Below are positions 26,359 through 35,765 of a DNA stretch of 49,559 bases, in pieces. The position numbers and the translations under genes are program-made. The notes beneath the pieces are model-generated. The model made no database searches and was not told where the DNA came from. It worked only from the letters and a program-made list of their open reading frames with translations. Positions within the stretch are counted from its first letter, which is position 1. Every line of letters begins with the position of its first letter. This DNA is from an uncultured Clostridia bacterium (GTDB lineage Bacteria; Bacillota; Dehalobacteriia; UBA4068; CALXSR01): NCBI GenBank assembly GCA_944391215.1, contig CALXSR010000032.1, positions 1-49,559 on the forward strand, read 5' to 3'.

Positions 26359-28329
26359 TTGAACCGAGTTTTTAAAAATGCATCGATTTTTATCATGATT
26401 TTGCTCCTAGTTTTAGTGGCCTATTCTTGTAGCAGTCCTTTAAATAGCACTCCTTCTGCTTTGGATTATAATCAGTTTATGACCAGAGTGGAAAATGGGG
26501 AAGTGGCAAAGGTAACTGTTGTGGCGGAAGAAAGCCGTTATGTGGTATCCGGTACTTTAACGGATGGAACCAATTTTACGGCTACTGTGCCTCCGGTCCC
26601 AGATCTGTTAAATACATTAAGAGAAATGAATATTCCTACCTCTTATGATAAAGCGGAGGGTAGTCCGTGGTGGGCTAACCTTTTGGCTACTTTATTGCCG
26701 ATGTTGTTGCTGATTGGGTTCTTTATGCTGATGATGCAGCAGAGCCAGGGCGGCGGCGGCAAAGTGATGCAATTTGGTAAAAGCCGGGCTCGTTTGGCCA
26801 ATGATGAGAAGCAGAAAGTAACCTTTAAAGATGTTGCAGGTGTGGACGAGGCCAAAGAAGAGTTGGCGGAAGTGGTAGACTTTTTAAAAAGCCCCGGGAA
26901 ATTTACCAAAATGGGTGCTAAAATTCCAAAGGGTATTTTATTATATGGCCCTCCCGGTACTGGGAAAACATTATTAGCAAAAGCGATTGCCGGGGAAGCT
27001 GGGGTTCCTTTTTTCACCATTTCCGGTTCGGATTTTGTGGAAATGTTTGTCGGGGTTGGTGCTTCCCGGGTACGGGACTTATTTGAACAGGCGAAAAAAC
27101 ATGCTCCCTGCATTATTTTTATTGATGAAATTGATGCGGTAGGGCGGCAAAGAGGCGCCGGTTTGGGCGGCGGACACGATGAAAGGGAACAAACCTTAAA
27201 CCAACTTTTGGTAGAAATGGATGGCTTTGGGGTTAATGAAGGGATTATTGTTATTGCCGGTACCAATAGACCGGATGTTTTGGATCCTGCTTTACTACGG
27301 CCAGGTCGTTTTGATCGTCATATTGCTGTTGATGTGCCTGATGTGCTAGGTCGAAGAGATATTTTGAAAGTGCATATTAAGGGAAAACCTTTGGCAAAAA
27401 ATGTGGATTTAGATGTGTTAGCACGGCGTACGCCCGGTTTTACCGGGGCTGATTTAGCGAATATGCTGAATGAAGGAGCGCTTTTGGCGGCCCGTCGTGG
27501 TAAAACGATTATCGAAATGGATGATTTGGAAGATGCGATTGAAAGAGTGATTGCCGGTCCGGAAAAGAAATCTCGTATGGTAAATGAAAAAGAAAAGAAA
27601 ATTGTAGCCTATCATGAAGCGGGCCATGCCGTACTTTCTTATTATTTACCAAATGCGGATCCCGTGCATAAGGTTTCGATTATTCCACGCGGTCGTGCCG
27701 GCGGTTATACTTTATTATTACCGGAAGAAGACAAAAACTTTGTTACCAAATCGATGATGGAAGATGATATCGTCATGCTTTTGGGCGGGCGAATGGCGGA
27801 ATTGCTTGTGTTAAAAGATGTGAGCAATGGCGCGCAAAACGACCTGGAAAGAGCGACGCATATTGTTAGAGAAATGATAACCCGTTATGGCATGAGCGAG
27901 GAATTGGGACCCTTGACTTTTGGTAAACAGCCTGAACAAGTATTTTTAGGGCGTGATATCTCCCAAGAAAGAAATTATAGCGAAGCGATTGCTTATAGTA
28001 TCGATAAAGAAGCGCGGCGTATGATCAATGAAGCTTATGAAAGAGCGCGTACAATACTAGAAACGCATATGGATAAATTAGTAGAAGTCGCGGAAGTTTT
28101 GATGGTGAAAGAAACCATTGATAAAGATGAGTTTTATCGCATTATGCGCGGTGATACCGAAGCAGAACTGCAAAATACGGAAGGAAATTCCCAAAACAAA
28201 AATGGCAAAATAGAGCATGACAAAACAGAAAATGCAGTGGAACAGGAAGTGCTTTCTGACCCAAAGCCGGCGCCGCCGACGGAGGAACAAAACTTCGTAG
28301 GCGGTATACAGACTCCTGAAAAGAGGTAA
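26359..28329 (+). CDS. ftsH: ATP-dependent zinc metalloprotease FtsH
   Basis: FtsH is a membrane-anchored hexameric AAA+ protease that degrades misfolded membrane proteins and short-lived regulators and is needed for sporulation in several Firmicutes. Two membrane helices (about 8-27 and 105-126) flank an extracytoplasmic domain. The AAA module has Walker A GPPGTGKT (197-204), Walker [12 protein letters not shown] and the [19 protein letters not shown], and the zinc-protease motif HEAGH is at 419-423. The 656-residue protein ends in a long polar tail. TTG start with AAGGAGG upstream. Confidence 0.98.
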   Translation: MNRVFKNASIFIMILLLVLVAYSCSSPLNSTPSALDYNQFMTRVENGEVAKVTVVAEESRYVVSGTLTDGTNFTATVPPVPDLLNTLREMNIPTSYDKAEGSPWWANLLATLLPMLLLIGFFMLMMQQSQGGGGKVMQFGKSRARLANDEKQKVTFKDVAGVDEAKEELAEVVDFLKSPGKFTKMGAKIPKGILLYGPPGTGKTLLAKAIAGEAGVPFFTISGSDFVEMFVGVGASRVRDLFEQAKKHAPCIIFIDEIDAVGRQRGAGLGGGHDEREQTLNQLLVEMDGFGVNEGIIVIAGTNRPDVLDPALLRPGRFDRHIAVDVPDVLGRRDILKVHIKGKPLAKNVDLDVLARRTPGFTGADLANMLNEGALLAARRGKTIIEMDDLEDAIERVIAGPEKKSRMVNEKEKKIVAYHEAGHAVLSYYLPNADPVHKVSIIPRGRAGGYTLLLPEEDKNFVTKSMMEDDIVMLLGGRMAELLVLKDVSNGAQNDLERATHIVREMITRYGMSEELGPLTFGKQPEQVFLGRDISQERNYSEAIAYSIDKEARRMINEAYERARTILETHMDKLVEVAEVLMVKETIDKDEFYRIMRGDTEAELQNTEGNSQNKNGKIEHDKTENAVEQEVLSDPKPAPPTEEQNFVGGIQTPEKR

Positions 28330-28334
28330 CACTT

Positions 28335-29351
28335 TTGCGTATGAAAGAATTTTTGGCTAAGAAAAATATCGTTTTCACAGTTGACCGGTATTTTATAAAA
28401 GCCCTGAGCTCCATGGCTTCAGGGCTTTTTGCTTCTCTTTTAATTGGACAAATACTAAAAGTAATCGGCCAACAGTTCCAAATTGGGTTTTTAGTAACCT
28501 TTGGCACGCAAGCCATGGATATGATGGGGCCGGCAATTGGGGTGGCGGTGGCTTATGGGCTGCAAGCGCCTCCTTTGGTTCTTTTTGCTTCTGTAATAAC
28601 CGGTATGGCGGGTGCGGAGGCGGGAGGTCCTGCCGGAGCTTTTGTGGCAGCGGTTATTGGGGCGGAATTTGGGAAATTGGTTTCTAAAGAAACCAAAATA
28701 GATATTATTATTACGCCGGCGGTAACCATTTTAATGGGATCGGCAATTGCTGCCTTGGTGGGCCCGGCCATTAACGCCTTTATGCTTTGGCTGGGTGAAA
28801 TTATTATGTGGGCGACTGCACAACAACCTTTTCTTATGGGTATTTTATTGGCGGTTATTGTTGGCATAGTACTTACCCTGCCAATTTCCTCTGCCGCTTT
28901 AATGATTATGCTGCAACTGGGCGGTTTAGCGGCTGGAGCGGCTACGGTTGGTTGTTGTGCGCAAATGGTGGGTTTTGCGGTAATTAGCTTTAAAGAAAAT
29001 GGCTGGGGTGGTATTTTTAGCCAGGGATTGGGAACCTCCATGCTGCAGATGCCAAATATTATTCGCAATCCGCGCATTTGGTTGCCGCCTACTTTGGCAG
29101 CGGCAGTATTGGGTCCGATGGCCACCTCTTCTTTCTTTTCCATGGTGAATAGTCCTGCCGGAGCCGGCATGGGCACTTGTGGTTTGGTGGGACAAATTAC
29201 TACTTTAGAAGCGATGGGTTTTACCCCTATTGTATTTGGTAAAATTTTAATATTACATTTTGTATTGCCGGCGCTTTTATCTTTATTATTTGCTGCTTTG
29301 TTGCGTCAATGGCATTGGATAAAAGATGGGGACATGAAATTAGATGTGTGA
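28335..29351 (+). CDS. PTS EIIC-like membrane protein (PTS_EIIC_2 type), orphan
   Basis: A 338-residue polytopic protein with about nine hydrophobic stretches and glycine/alanine-rich loops (GMAGAEAGGPAGAFVAAVIG, NSPAGAGMGTCGLVGQ). It resembles the PF13303-type proteins annotated as PTS sugar transporter subunit IIC. No EIIA or EIIB domain is fused or encoded nearby, and no sugar catabolism gene is adjacent, so a role as a classical PTS permease is doubtful. TTG start six bases after ftsH, with AGAGG upstream; the ATG at 28341 is an alternative. Cotranscription with ftsH and the HD/folate genes is likely. Confidence 0.75.
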   Translation: MRMKEFLAKKNIVFTVDRYFIKALSSMASGLFASLLIGQILKVIGQQFQIGFLVTFGTQAMDMMGPAIGVAVAYGLQAPPLVLFASVITGMAGAEAGGPAGAFVAAVIGAEFGKLVSKETKIDIIITPAVTILMGSAIAALVGPAINAFMLWLGEIIMWATAQQPFLMGILLAVIVGIVLTLPISSAALMIMLQLGGLAAGAATVGCCAQMVGFAVISFKENGWGGIFSQGLGTSMLQMPNIIRNPRIWLPPTLAAAVLGPMATSSFFSMVNSPAGAGMGTCGLVGQITTLEAMGFTPIVFGKILILHFVLPALLSLLFAALLRQWHWIKDGDMKLDV

Positions 29352-29844
29352 AAGCCGTTTTTTAGAAAAAATCAATGGTATTTTGCAACATGCGGACTTC
29401 CAAAAGTATATGCGCCAAAATAGGCAGGCGGAAAAAGATCGTGTTTTTTGCCATCATGATTGGCAGCATGCTTTGGATGTGGCCAGGATTTGTTATATTT
29501 TATGTTTAGAAAAGGGCATTTTTACCCAGAGTAAATTGGATGGGAAGCTCCTTTGTTATGCGACCGCTCTTCTGCATGATATCGGCCGCTTTGCGGAGGC
29601 GGCAGATACGCATTGTGACCATGCTTTGATGAGCACCCTTTTGGCGCAGCCAATTTTAGAAGAATTATCCTTTGAGCAAGAGGAACAAATGCTTATTTTA
29701 GAGGCCATCCGTTTACACCGCCACAAGGGACAATGTGGTTTTGCAGGAGTTTTTTATGAGGCGGATAAAAAAAGCCGCACTTGTTTTTTTTGCGAACAAA
29801 GGGAGTTCTGTAAAAAGAAACCGCCGGTTACACTTTTTTATTAG
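29344..29844 (+). CDS. HD-domain phosphohydrolase in the folate operon
   Basis: A 166-residue protein of the HD superfamily. The metal ligands are visible as HHDWQHALDV, the HD pair as ALLHDIGRFAEA, and a later histidine/aspartate region around CDHALMS. HD proteins hydrolyse phosphate esters or nucleotides. The C-terminal CFFCEQREFCKKK adds three cysteines. It overlaps the preceding stop by eight bases and is followed after 11 bases by folP, so a part in pterin metabolism is possible but unproven. Confidence 0.8.
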   Translation: MCESRFLEKINGILQHADFQKYMRQNRQAEKDRVFCHHDWQHALDVARICYILCLEKGIFTQSKLDGKLLCYATALLHDIGRFAEAADTHCDHALMSTLLAQPILEELSFEQEEQMLILEAIRLHRHKGQCGFAGVFYEADKKSRTCFFCEQREFCKKKPPVTLFY

Positions 29845-29855
29845 GGAGGATGGCA

Positions 29856-31058
29856 ATGCAAGATTTCAATGTACGCCCTATTTATTTAAAAACAGTGGAG
29901 GAGTTACATCAAGTTGCCGACGCGCTGCATATTAGCCGGGCCGGGCAAGCAATTATGGCCGGCAAGGCCTTTTTTTGTATCTTGCAGGTAGATCATGTAA
30001 AGCCAATAGCGGCCAATATTTTAAAGCAAGAGCTTTTAGCCAGAGGCGGGGAGGCTATGGTTCATGAATTGGTGATTGTGCATGGTATTGAAGAAAGTTC
30101 TTGTTTACTTTGCGGGACTGAACAACAATTGCTTAGTTTAGCTATTAAGCTGAAAGGGCAGCAATTTGGCTTACCTGCTTTAGCGGTACAGATAGAAGAA
30201 GCTTTGGCAAATATAAGGCGAAAAAAAGTTTGGCAAATCCCTTGCGGTAAAAAACAGTTGGTTTTAGGGAAAAAAACTCTTATTATGGGTATTTTAAATG
30301 TTACCCCGGATTCCTTTTCGGATGGTGGTACCCATGATTGTTTACCGCAAGCCTTGGCGCATGCCCGCAAAATGATTGCTGAAGGCGTAGATATCATCGA
30401 CGTTGGTGGGGAGTCTACGCGGCCCGGTTATGTGCAAGTAAGCGCCCAGGAAGAAAAAGCCAGAGTTTTACCAGTGATACAGGCTTTACGTAGGGAAACC
30501 TCTTTGCCGATTTCTATTGACACGTATAAGGCTGAGGTTGCGGACGCCGCTCTTTTGGCGGGAGCTGATATTATGAATGATATTTGGGGTTTACAAAAAG
30601 ACCCGCAAATGGCGTTGGTGGCGGCCCGGCATCATTGTCCTGTTATTGTGATGCATAATCAAGAGGGGACAAGCTATACCGATGTAATGGGTGATATGTT
30701 GGCATTTTTCCGCCGTAGTAAAGAAATTGCTTTGCAAGCCGGCATGGTGGAAGAGCAAATTATTTATGATCCGGGCATTGGCATTGGTTTTGGCAAAAAT
30801 ACGGAACAAAATTTGCAAGTGTTGCGCCGCTTAAATGAGTTAGCGGTTTTGGGCCGGCCTGTTTTGGTTGGTACTTCTCGCAAACGTTTTATTGGCGATA
30901 CCACAAAGCAGCCGATAGAAGAACGAGAATGGGGCACGGCTGCAAGCGTTGTTTGGTCTATTGCGCAGGGAGCACAAGTGATTCGGGTGCATTCTGTACA
31001 AGAAATGAAGCAAGCGGTAGCAGTTGCCGATGCAATCAGGGGGGAATGGAATGGATAA
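29856..31058 (+). CDS. folP: Dihydropteroate synthase with N-terminal extension
   Basis: FolP condenses dihydropterin pyrophosphate with p-aminobenzoate. The catalytic TIM barrel occupies about residues 140-400, with MGILNVTPDSFSDGG, IIDVGGESTRPGY, ISIDTYKAEVADAAL, NDIWG and IRVHSVQEMKQAV. The first about 130 residues are extra compared with the about 270-residue standard enzyme and carry no motif I recognise, though extended forms occur in Clostridia. ATG 29856 has GGGAGG six bases upstream; ATG 29850 abuts the SD and is rejected. It overlaps folB. Confidence 0.95.
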   Translation: MQDFNVRPIYLKTVEELHQVADALHISRAGQAIMAGKAFFCILQVDHVKPIAANILKQELLARGGEAMVHELVIVHGIEESSCLLCGTEQQLLSLAIKLKGQQFGLPALAVQIEEALANIRRKKVWQIPCGKKQLVLGKKTLIMGILNVTPDSFSDGGTHDCLPQALAHARKMIAEGVDIIDVGGESTRPGYVQVSAQEEKARVLPVIQALRRETSLPISIDTYKAEVADAALLAGADIMNDIWGLQKDPQMALVAARHHCPVIVMHNQEGTSYTDVMGDMLAFFRRSKEIALQAGMVEEQIIYDPGIGIGFGKNTEQNLQVLRRLNELAVLGRPVLVGTSRKRFIGDTTKQPIEEREWGTAASVVWSIAQGAQVIRVHSVQEMKQAVAVADAIRGEWNG

Positions 31059-31428
31059 AATCTTTTTGCCAAATCTTGCTTTTTGGGGAACCCATGGCGT
31101 ATTGCCGCAGGAGCGCAAAAACAAACAAAAATTCATCATCGACGCTCAAATAGAAGGGGATTTTAGCGCTGCTTGCGCCAGTGATGATTTAAACGACGCG
31201 GTTGATTACAGCAAGTTTTACGAAATCATTCGGCAAACGGTGGAAGAAGAGTCGTATTATCTGCTAGAGGCTTTGGCTGGTGCGATTTGTCAAAAAAGTT
31301 TTGTTTTTCCGCAAGCGCAAACAGTGCGTATTGGGGTAGAAAAAGTAAAAGCGCCCATTATTCCCACGGGCATTCCGGCTCGGGTAGAAATAGAAAGAAG
31401 CAGGAAATTTTATGAAAAGGATAAATAA
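31051..31428 (+). CDS. folB: Dihydroneopterin aldolase
   Basis: A 125-residue FolB that cleaves dihydroneopterin to 6-hydroxymethyldihydropterin and glycolaldehyde. Typical features are FLPNLAFWGTHGVLPQERKN at the start (residues 4-23), the conserved AVDYSKFYEII, and the catalytic lysine region VKAPIIPTGI near the end. The start ATG 31051 overlaps the folP stop and has GGGGGAATGG just upstream. The gene overlaps folK by 17 bases. Confidence 0.94.
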   Translation: MDKIFLPNLAFWGTHGVLPQERKNKQKFIIDAQIEGDFSAACASDDLNDAVDYSKFYEIIRQTVEEESYYLLEALAGAICQKSFVFPQAQTVRIGVEKVKAPIIPTGIPARVEIERSRKFYEKDK

Positions 31429-31924
31429 AAAACAAGAAACCGTTTTTTTGGGCTTAGGCGGCAATATGGGCGATCGCGAAGCTTATTTAACAGAAGCGGT
31501 AGAAAAAATAAAACAGTTGCCGCAAACATTGCTAGAGAAAAAGTCTCCTTTGTATGAAACAGCTCCTTTGGTGCCAAAGCAAGACTTTTTTTTGAATGCG
31601 GTAGTGCAAATTAAAACATTTTTAAATCCCCAGGAATTGTTAAGGCAATGCCAAAGAATTGAAAAGGAATTGCACCGTGAACGTTTGATTCATTGGGGAC
31701 CGCGTACAATAGATATTGATATTTTGCTATATGGGGGCCATAAAGTGCATCAAGAAAATTTGGTGATCCCGCATGCAGAAATGACCAATCGCTCTTTTGT
31801 ATTAGTACCGTTATTGGCGATTGCGCCGCAAATTGAAATACCGGGCATTGGCAAGGCAAACCAATTGGCCGCCTCCAAAGGGGCACATCCGCAAGAAATT
31901 TGCGTTTATCGTGAAGTTTGGTGA
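31412..31924 (+). CDS. folK: 6-hydroxymethyl-7,8-dihydropterin pyrophosphokinase
   Basis: A 170-residue HPPK that activates hydroxymethyldihydropterin with ATP for FolP. Motifs are FLGLGGNMGDRE at the start, a central SPLYETAPL and the signature GPRTIDIDILLYGG, followed by IPHAEMTNRSFVLVPL. The folP-folB-folK genes overlap one another and must be one transcript. Confidence 0.95.
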   Translation: MKRINKKQETVFLGLGGNMGDREAYLTEAVEKIKQLPQTLLEKKSPLYETAPLVPKQDFFLNAVVQIKTFLNPQELLRQCQRIEKELHRERLIHWGPRTIDIDILLYGGHKVHQENLVIPHAEMTNRSFVLVPLLAIAPQIEIPGIGKANQLAASKGAHPQEICVYREVW

Positions 31925-31945
31925 ACAGAAAGGAAGTTGACTACA

Positions 31946-32803
31946 ATGGAAATAATCAGCAGTTGCGAAAAGATGCAGGAATTAGCAAAAACTTGGCAGA
32001 AAGAAGGATTTGTGGTAGGTTTGGTACCTACTATGGGCTATTTGCATGAGGGGCATTTGTCTTTGGCTCAAGCGGCTAGAAAGAAATGCGATATTGTGGT
32101 TATGAGCATTTTTGTAAATCCAACCCAGTTTGGGCCCAATGAAGATTTTGCTGTTTATCCGCGTGATCTAGCGCATGACACCAAACTGGCGCAAAGCGTG
32201 GGAGTGGATTATATTTTTCATCCGCAGGCGGAGGATATGTATCCGGAACATTATTCTACTTATGTGCAGGTAGAGGGCCTAACTGAAACATTGTGCGGAA
32301 AGGCCAGACCAGGTCATTTTCGTGGGGTAACAACGGTGGTAAGCAAGTTATTCCATCTGGTTTTGCCGCAAATGGCCTTTTTTGGCCAAAAAGATGGGCA
32401 GCAAGTTGCGGTGGTGGAAAGAATGGTAAAGGATTTGAATTTCCCCGTTACAATTGTTCGGGTTCCGATTCAAAGGCAATCCGATGGCTTGGCTTTAAGC
32501 TCGCGCAATATTTATTTGAGTGAAGAAGAAAAAAAACAGGCTACTGTTTTATCCCGTTCTTTGCGAATGGCGCTAAAAGCGGCCCAAAATGGGGAAAAAA
32601 ATGCAGCCGCTTTAAAAGAATTGATTTATCAGGAAATTAGCCGACAGGATTTGGCCAAAATAGAATATGTGGAAATTGTAGACGCAGTTACCATGCAGCC
32701 AGTAACAGAATTAAAAGAACAGGTAATGATTGCCCTAGCGGTACGCTTTGGCAAAACGCGTTTAATAGATAATATTATGATACCGCAAAACTGCGAAGAT
32801 TAA
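31946..32803 (+). CDS. panC: Pantothenate synthetase
   Basis: PanC joins pantoate and beta-alanine using ATP. The 285-residue protein has the nucleotide-binding motif PTMGYLHEGHLSL, IFVNPTQFGPNED, the GHFRGVTTVV segment and FFGQKDGQQ. ATG 31946 is nine bases after AAGGAAG; the TTG at 31937 directly abuts that SD. panB and panD are not adjacent, which is unusual since panBCD normally cluster; coaX, a later CoA-pathway gene, lies 6 kb downstream. Confidence 0.96.
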   Translation: MEIISSCEKMQELAKTWQKEGFVVGLVPTMGYLHEGHLSLAQAARKKCDIVVMSIFVNPTQFGPNEDFAVYPRDLAHDTKLAQSVGVDYIFHPQAEDMYPEHYSTYVQVEGLTETLCGKARPGHFRGVTTVVSKLFHLVLPQMAFFGQKDGQQVAVVERMVKDLNFPVTIVRVPIQRQSDGLALSSRNIYLSEEEKKQATVLSRSLRMALKAAQNGEKNAAALKELIYQEISRQDLAKIEYVEIVDAVTMQPVTELKEQVMIALAVRFGKTRLIDNIMIPQNCED

Positions 32804-32816
32804 AGGAGGACTACAT

Positions 32817-33848
32817 ATGCCCGGTTCTTTAAAGGATGAAAGGATTCAGTTTATTGTTAATCCCCGTGCTAATTGCGGTCGCAGCGGCAGAGTATGGACT
32901 GTGTTGGTATCCGAAATTAGCAAGCTAGATGATATCCATTTTATTTGGGATATTTGTCGCAAAGCCAAAGATGCCCGTACGGTGGTAAAAAGGGGTATTA
33001 AAAAAGGGTGCACTACCATTATTGTAGTAGGGGGCGACGGTACTTTTTTTAATATTTTAAATGCCGTTATTGAAGAAGATGCTATGCGCTACCCTGATTT
33101 AAAAATGGGTTTTTGGCCCACTGGTACCGGCACTGACTTGGCCCGTAGTATGGCTTATGGAGACAATTATAAAGTGCAAACATATTTGGCGGAAGCCGTT
33201 TGTCAAAAAATTGATATTGGCCGAGCGGAGATGCTAGAGCTGGGTAAAAATAAAGATGAAGTGATGACCAAAGAATTTGGAGAAGAAGACGACGAAGACG
33301 ACGATGATGTCAAAGAAGAAAGAAAAATCGTCCGTTATTATGCGAATTCTGCTAGTGTTGGTTTTACAGCAGAAGTGGCTAATAAGGTGAATAAAACCCC
33401 TAAAGTGGTAAGCGCTAAAGCGCTTTTTACTTTGGGAACTCATTTAGTGGGGAAAAACTATCAAGCGCGCGATATGGAAATTACGGCGGATGAGAAGCAA
33501 ATAGCCAATGGCAAAACATTATTGGTTACAGCCGATAATGGTTCTAGGCGCAGTGGCGGTTTGCTTTTTGCTCCTGATGCTGCATTAAATGACGGCCTTT
33601 TGGATATAGTAACCGTAAAAGAACCGAATGCGCAAAAAATAAAACAAACGATGCGTATGGCTTATAAAGGGGAGCATGTGAAAGAGGATACGGTTTCTTA
33701 TTGCCAAGCAAAAAAAGTAATGGTGGATAGCGCCTCTTCCTGTTTTGTGGAATTGGATGGGGAAATACCAGGTAAAACACCTGTTACTTTTCAAGCTTTG
33801 CCACAATTTTTGCCATTTTGGTTACCGCCGGCGTATAACCAAAAATGA
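32817..33848 (+). CDS. Diacylglycerol/lipid kinase family protein
   Basis: A 343-residue DAGK-catalytic-domain protein. IQFIVNPRANCGRSGRVW starts the fold, the nucleotide-binding VVGGDGTFFN is near residue 70, and GFWPTGTGTDLARSM follows. Such enzymes phosphorylate diacylglycerol, sphingosine-like lipids or undecaprenol. An acidic low-complexity insert (about 155-168, EEDDEDDDDVKEE) interrupts the region between the two domains. A very strong AAAGGAGG precedes the ATG, and the gene follows panC by 13 bases. Confidence 0.9.
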   Translation: MPGSLKDERIQFIVNPRANCGRSGRVWTVLVSEISKLDDIHFIWDICRKAKDARTVVKRGIKKGCTTIIVVGGDGTFFNILNAVIEEDAMRYPDLKMGFWPTGTGTDLARSMAYGDNYKVQTYLAEAVCQKIDIGRAEMLELGKNKDEVMTKEFGEEDDEDDDDVKEERKIVRYYANSASVGFTAEVANKVNKTPKVVSAKALFTLGTHLVGKNYQARDMEITADEKQIANGKTLLVTADNGSRRSGGLLFAPDAALNDGLLDIVTVKEPNAQKIKQTMRMAYKGEHVKEDTVSYCQAKKVMVDSASSCFVELDGEIPGKTPVTFQALPQFLPFWLPPAYNQK

Positions 33849-33875
33849 TTGTGCTGTATATAATATAAAAAGGCT

Positions 33876-33892
33876 ATTCTTTTGTTAAGAAT
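33876..33892. repeat. Inverted repeat before the Rrf2 gene
   Basis: ATTCTT and AAGAAT are separated by TTGTT, with flanking AAAAGG and CCTTTT able to extend the stem past a two-base bulge. It lies 27 bases before the Rrf2 start. It could terminate the lipid-kinase transcript or be an autoregulatory operator. Confidence 0.4.
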
Positions 33893-33918
33893 CCTTTTGT
33901 CAAAATTTAGGAGGAACG

Positions 33919-34347
33919 ATGAGTATTTCAACCAGAGGTCGTTATGGGTTAAGAGCGCTGTTGGATTTAGCTGCGCAAAAGGCTGGGAAGCCGGTTCCTT
34001 TGAGTGACATTGCGCAAAGGCAGGCCATTTCCGAGGGGTATTTGGAGCAGCTGATGGCTTGTTTAAAAAAGGCCGGTTTGGTGCAAAGCACACGGGGAGT
34101 TCAAGGCGGTTATGTACTAACGCGCAAGCCAGATGAGATTACGGTCTTACAGGTTTTGACGCCTTTGGAAAATTCTTTAACGCCCGCTACTTGTGTCAGT
34201 GAAGAAAGTGCGTTTTATTGCGAGCGCCAGGAGTATTGTCCTACTCGCTTTTTATGGCAAAAGGTAAAAGAAGCTATGGATCATGTGCTTTCCTCTTATA
34301 CGTTAGCTGATTTATTGCAAAAAGGAAAAGAGCAAAAGGAGGCCTAG
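33919..34347 (+). CDS. Rrf2/IscR-family iron-sulfur-type transcriptional regulator
   Basis: A 142-residue Rrf2 protein with a winged helix at 1-75 (YGLRALLDLAAQK and EGYLEQLMACLKKAGLV, then the wing GVQGGYVLTRKP). Three cysteines, C92, C101 and C107, sit where IscR binds its Fe-S cluster. With the cysteine desulfurase gene 30 bases downstream it is a likely IscR-type sensor of Fe-S status controlling this operon. AGGAGG precedes the ATG. Confidence 0.93.
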   Translation: MSISTRGRYGLRALLDLAAQKAGKPVPLSDIAQRQAISEGYLEQLMACLKKAGLVQSTRGVQGGYVLTRKPDEITVLQVLTPLENSLTPATCVSEESAFYCERQEYCPTRFLWQKVKEAMDHVLSSYTLADLLQKGKEQKEA

Positions 34348-34377
34348 CGAAGCACATTCATTGAGGAGGATTTGCAA

Positions 34378-35553
34378 ATGGCGAATAAACAATATGTATA
34401 TGTAGATCATGGTGGCACGACACCAGTTTTCCCGGCTGTTATTGAATCAATGGCGCATTGTATGGCGGAAAACTGGGGTAACCCTTCTAGTGTTCATTAT
34501 ATAGGGAGACAGGCCAATGCCGCTTTAAATAGAGCGCGGGCAGAGGTAGCTTCTTTAATTGGCGCCAAACCAGAACAGATATATTTTACTAGCGGTGGAA
34601 CAGAAGCGGATAATTTGGCTATTTTGGGGATGGCCGGGGCTAGACGAGAAAAGGGGCATATTATTACATCTATGGTGGAGCACAAAGCGGTGTTAGCGCC
34701 TTGTGATTATTTAGAAAAAATAGGGTATGCTGTTACTTATTTGCCGGTGAACGAATTGGGGCAAGTAAGTGTGGAAGATTTTAAAAGGGCTATTCGCAAA
34801 GATACTTTTTTGGCTACCATTATGATGGTTAATAATGAAGTAGGCGCCGTTATGCCCATTAAACAAATGGCGGCGATTGCCAAACAAAATCATATTGTTT
34901 TCCATACAGACGCTGTGCAGGCGGTAGGGAAAATACCTGTTAATGTGAATGATTTGGGTGTAGATATGTTAACCATGTCTTCTCATAAAATTAATGGTCC
35001 CAAAGGGGCGGGCGCTTTATTTAAGAAAAATAGCGTGCATTTGGCGTCCCGTAATATGGGTGGTGGGCAAGAGCATAATTTGCGTGGCGGTACGGAAAAT
35101 ATGCCCGGTTTTATCGGTTTTGGGGAAGCTGCTCGCATTACCAGACAAATTTGGCCTACTGAAAGCAAACGATTAAAAGAAATGCAGGATTATTTGATAG
35201 AACGCGTGTTAACCGAAATTCCTGATACCGTTTTAAATGGTCCTCGCAATGCGCGGGCGCCGCATAACTTAAATTTTGGTTTTAAATATGTGGATAGTGA
35301 AAGTTTATTATTACAGTTAGATGCAGTTGGTATTTCGGCTTCTATCGGTTCAGCTTGTAATGCCGGCGGTTTTGCCCATTCCCATGTTTTAGAAGCGATG
35401 GGCGCGCCGCGGGAAATTTCGCAAGGCTCTTTGCGTATTACTTTAGGCATGGGCAACAGCAAAGAACAAATGGATTATATTGTAGAAATGTTGAAAGAAA
35501 AGGTTGCAAAGCTGCGGCAAAATAATCCGCATTATGTACCAAAAGAATCTTAA
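34378..35553 (+). CDS. Cysteine desulfurase (NifS/IscS family)
   Basis: A PLP enzyme that releases sulfur from cysteine for Fe-S clusters or thiolated tRNA. The 391-residue protein shows DHGGTTPVFP at the start, the PLP lysine K204 in SSHKINGPKG, and the catalytic cysteine C327 in IGSACNAGGFAHSHV. The loop after the cysteine reads ACNAGG rather than the more usual ACSSG. GAGGAGG precedes ATG 34378. No scaffold gene (nifU/iscU) or mnmA is adjacent, which is less usual for this pair. Confidence 0.93.
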   Translation: MANKQYVYVDHGGTTPVFPAVIESMAHCMAENWGNPSSVHYIGRQANAALNRARAEVASLIGAKPEQIYFTSGGTEADNLAILGMAGARREKGHIITSMVEHKAVLAPCDYLEKIGYAVTYLPVNELGQVSVEDFKRAIRKDTFLATIMMVNNEVGAVMPIKQMAAIAKQNHIVFHTDAVQAVGKIPVNVNDLGVDMLTMSSHKINGPKGAGALFKKNSVHLASRNMGGGQEHNLRGGTENMPGFIGFGEAARITRQIWPTESKRLKEMQDYLIERVLTEIPDTVLNGPRNARAPHNLNFGFKYVDSESLLLQLDAVGISASIGSACNAGGFAHSHVLEAMGAPREISQGSLRITLGMGNSKEQMDYIVEMLKEKVAKLRQNNPHYVPKES

Positions 35554-35690
35554 AAGAATTTCATTTGCTTGCGATAGCAGAAAATTCTTTGTGACGGATC
35601 ATCAATTCCTCTGGGTTAGTAATTTTATTTACGGAAATAATATCTATTAAAATATAATCATTGGTTTATTTAAAGAAACAATAAAAATAA

Positions 35691-35719
35691 AAAGCCGGGG
35701 AATGATTTCCTCGGCTTTT
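35691..35719 (+). terminator. Hairpin terminator after the cysteine desulfurase
   Basis: AAAGCCGGGGA pairs with TCCTCGGCTTT around a seven-base loop; a T-rich stretch follows after a short gap. The preceding 35554-35690 is AT-rich with no gene. Confidence 0.7.
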
Positions 35720-35765
35720 GACAATTTTTTTCTTATAGCGCATAAAATGGAGCGGAGGGGAGAAT

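Noticed and set aside
26643-27266. Long minus-strand open frame inside ftsH
   Set aside because: It is the shadow of a conserved gene; no SD or family features.
28553-29176. Long minus-strand open frame inside the PTS-like gene
   Set aside because: Proline/alanine-rich composition is an antisense effect of the hydrophobic sense gene; no SD.
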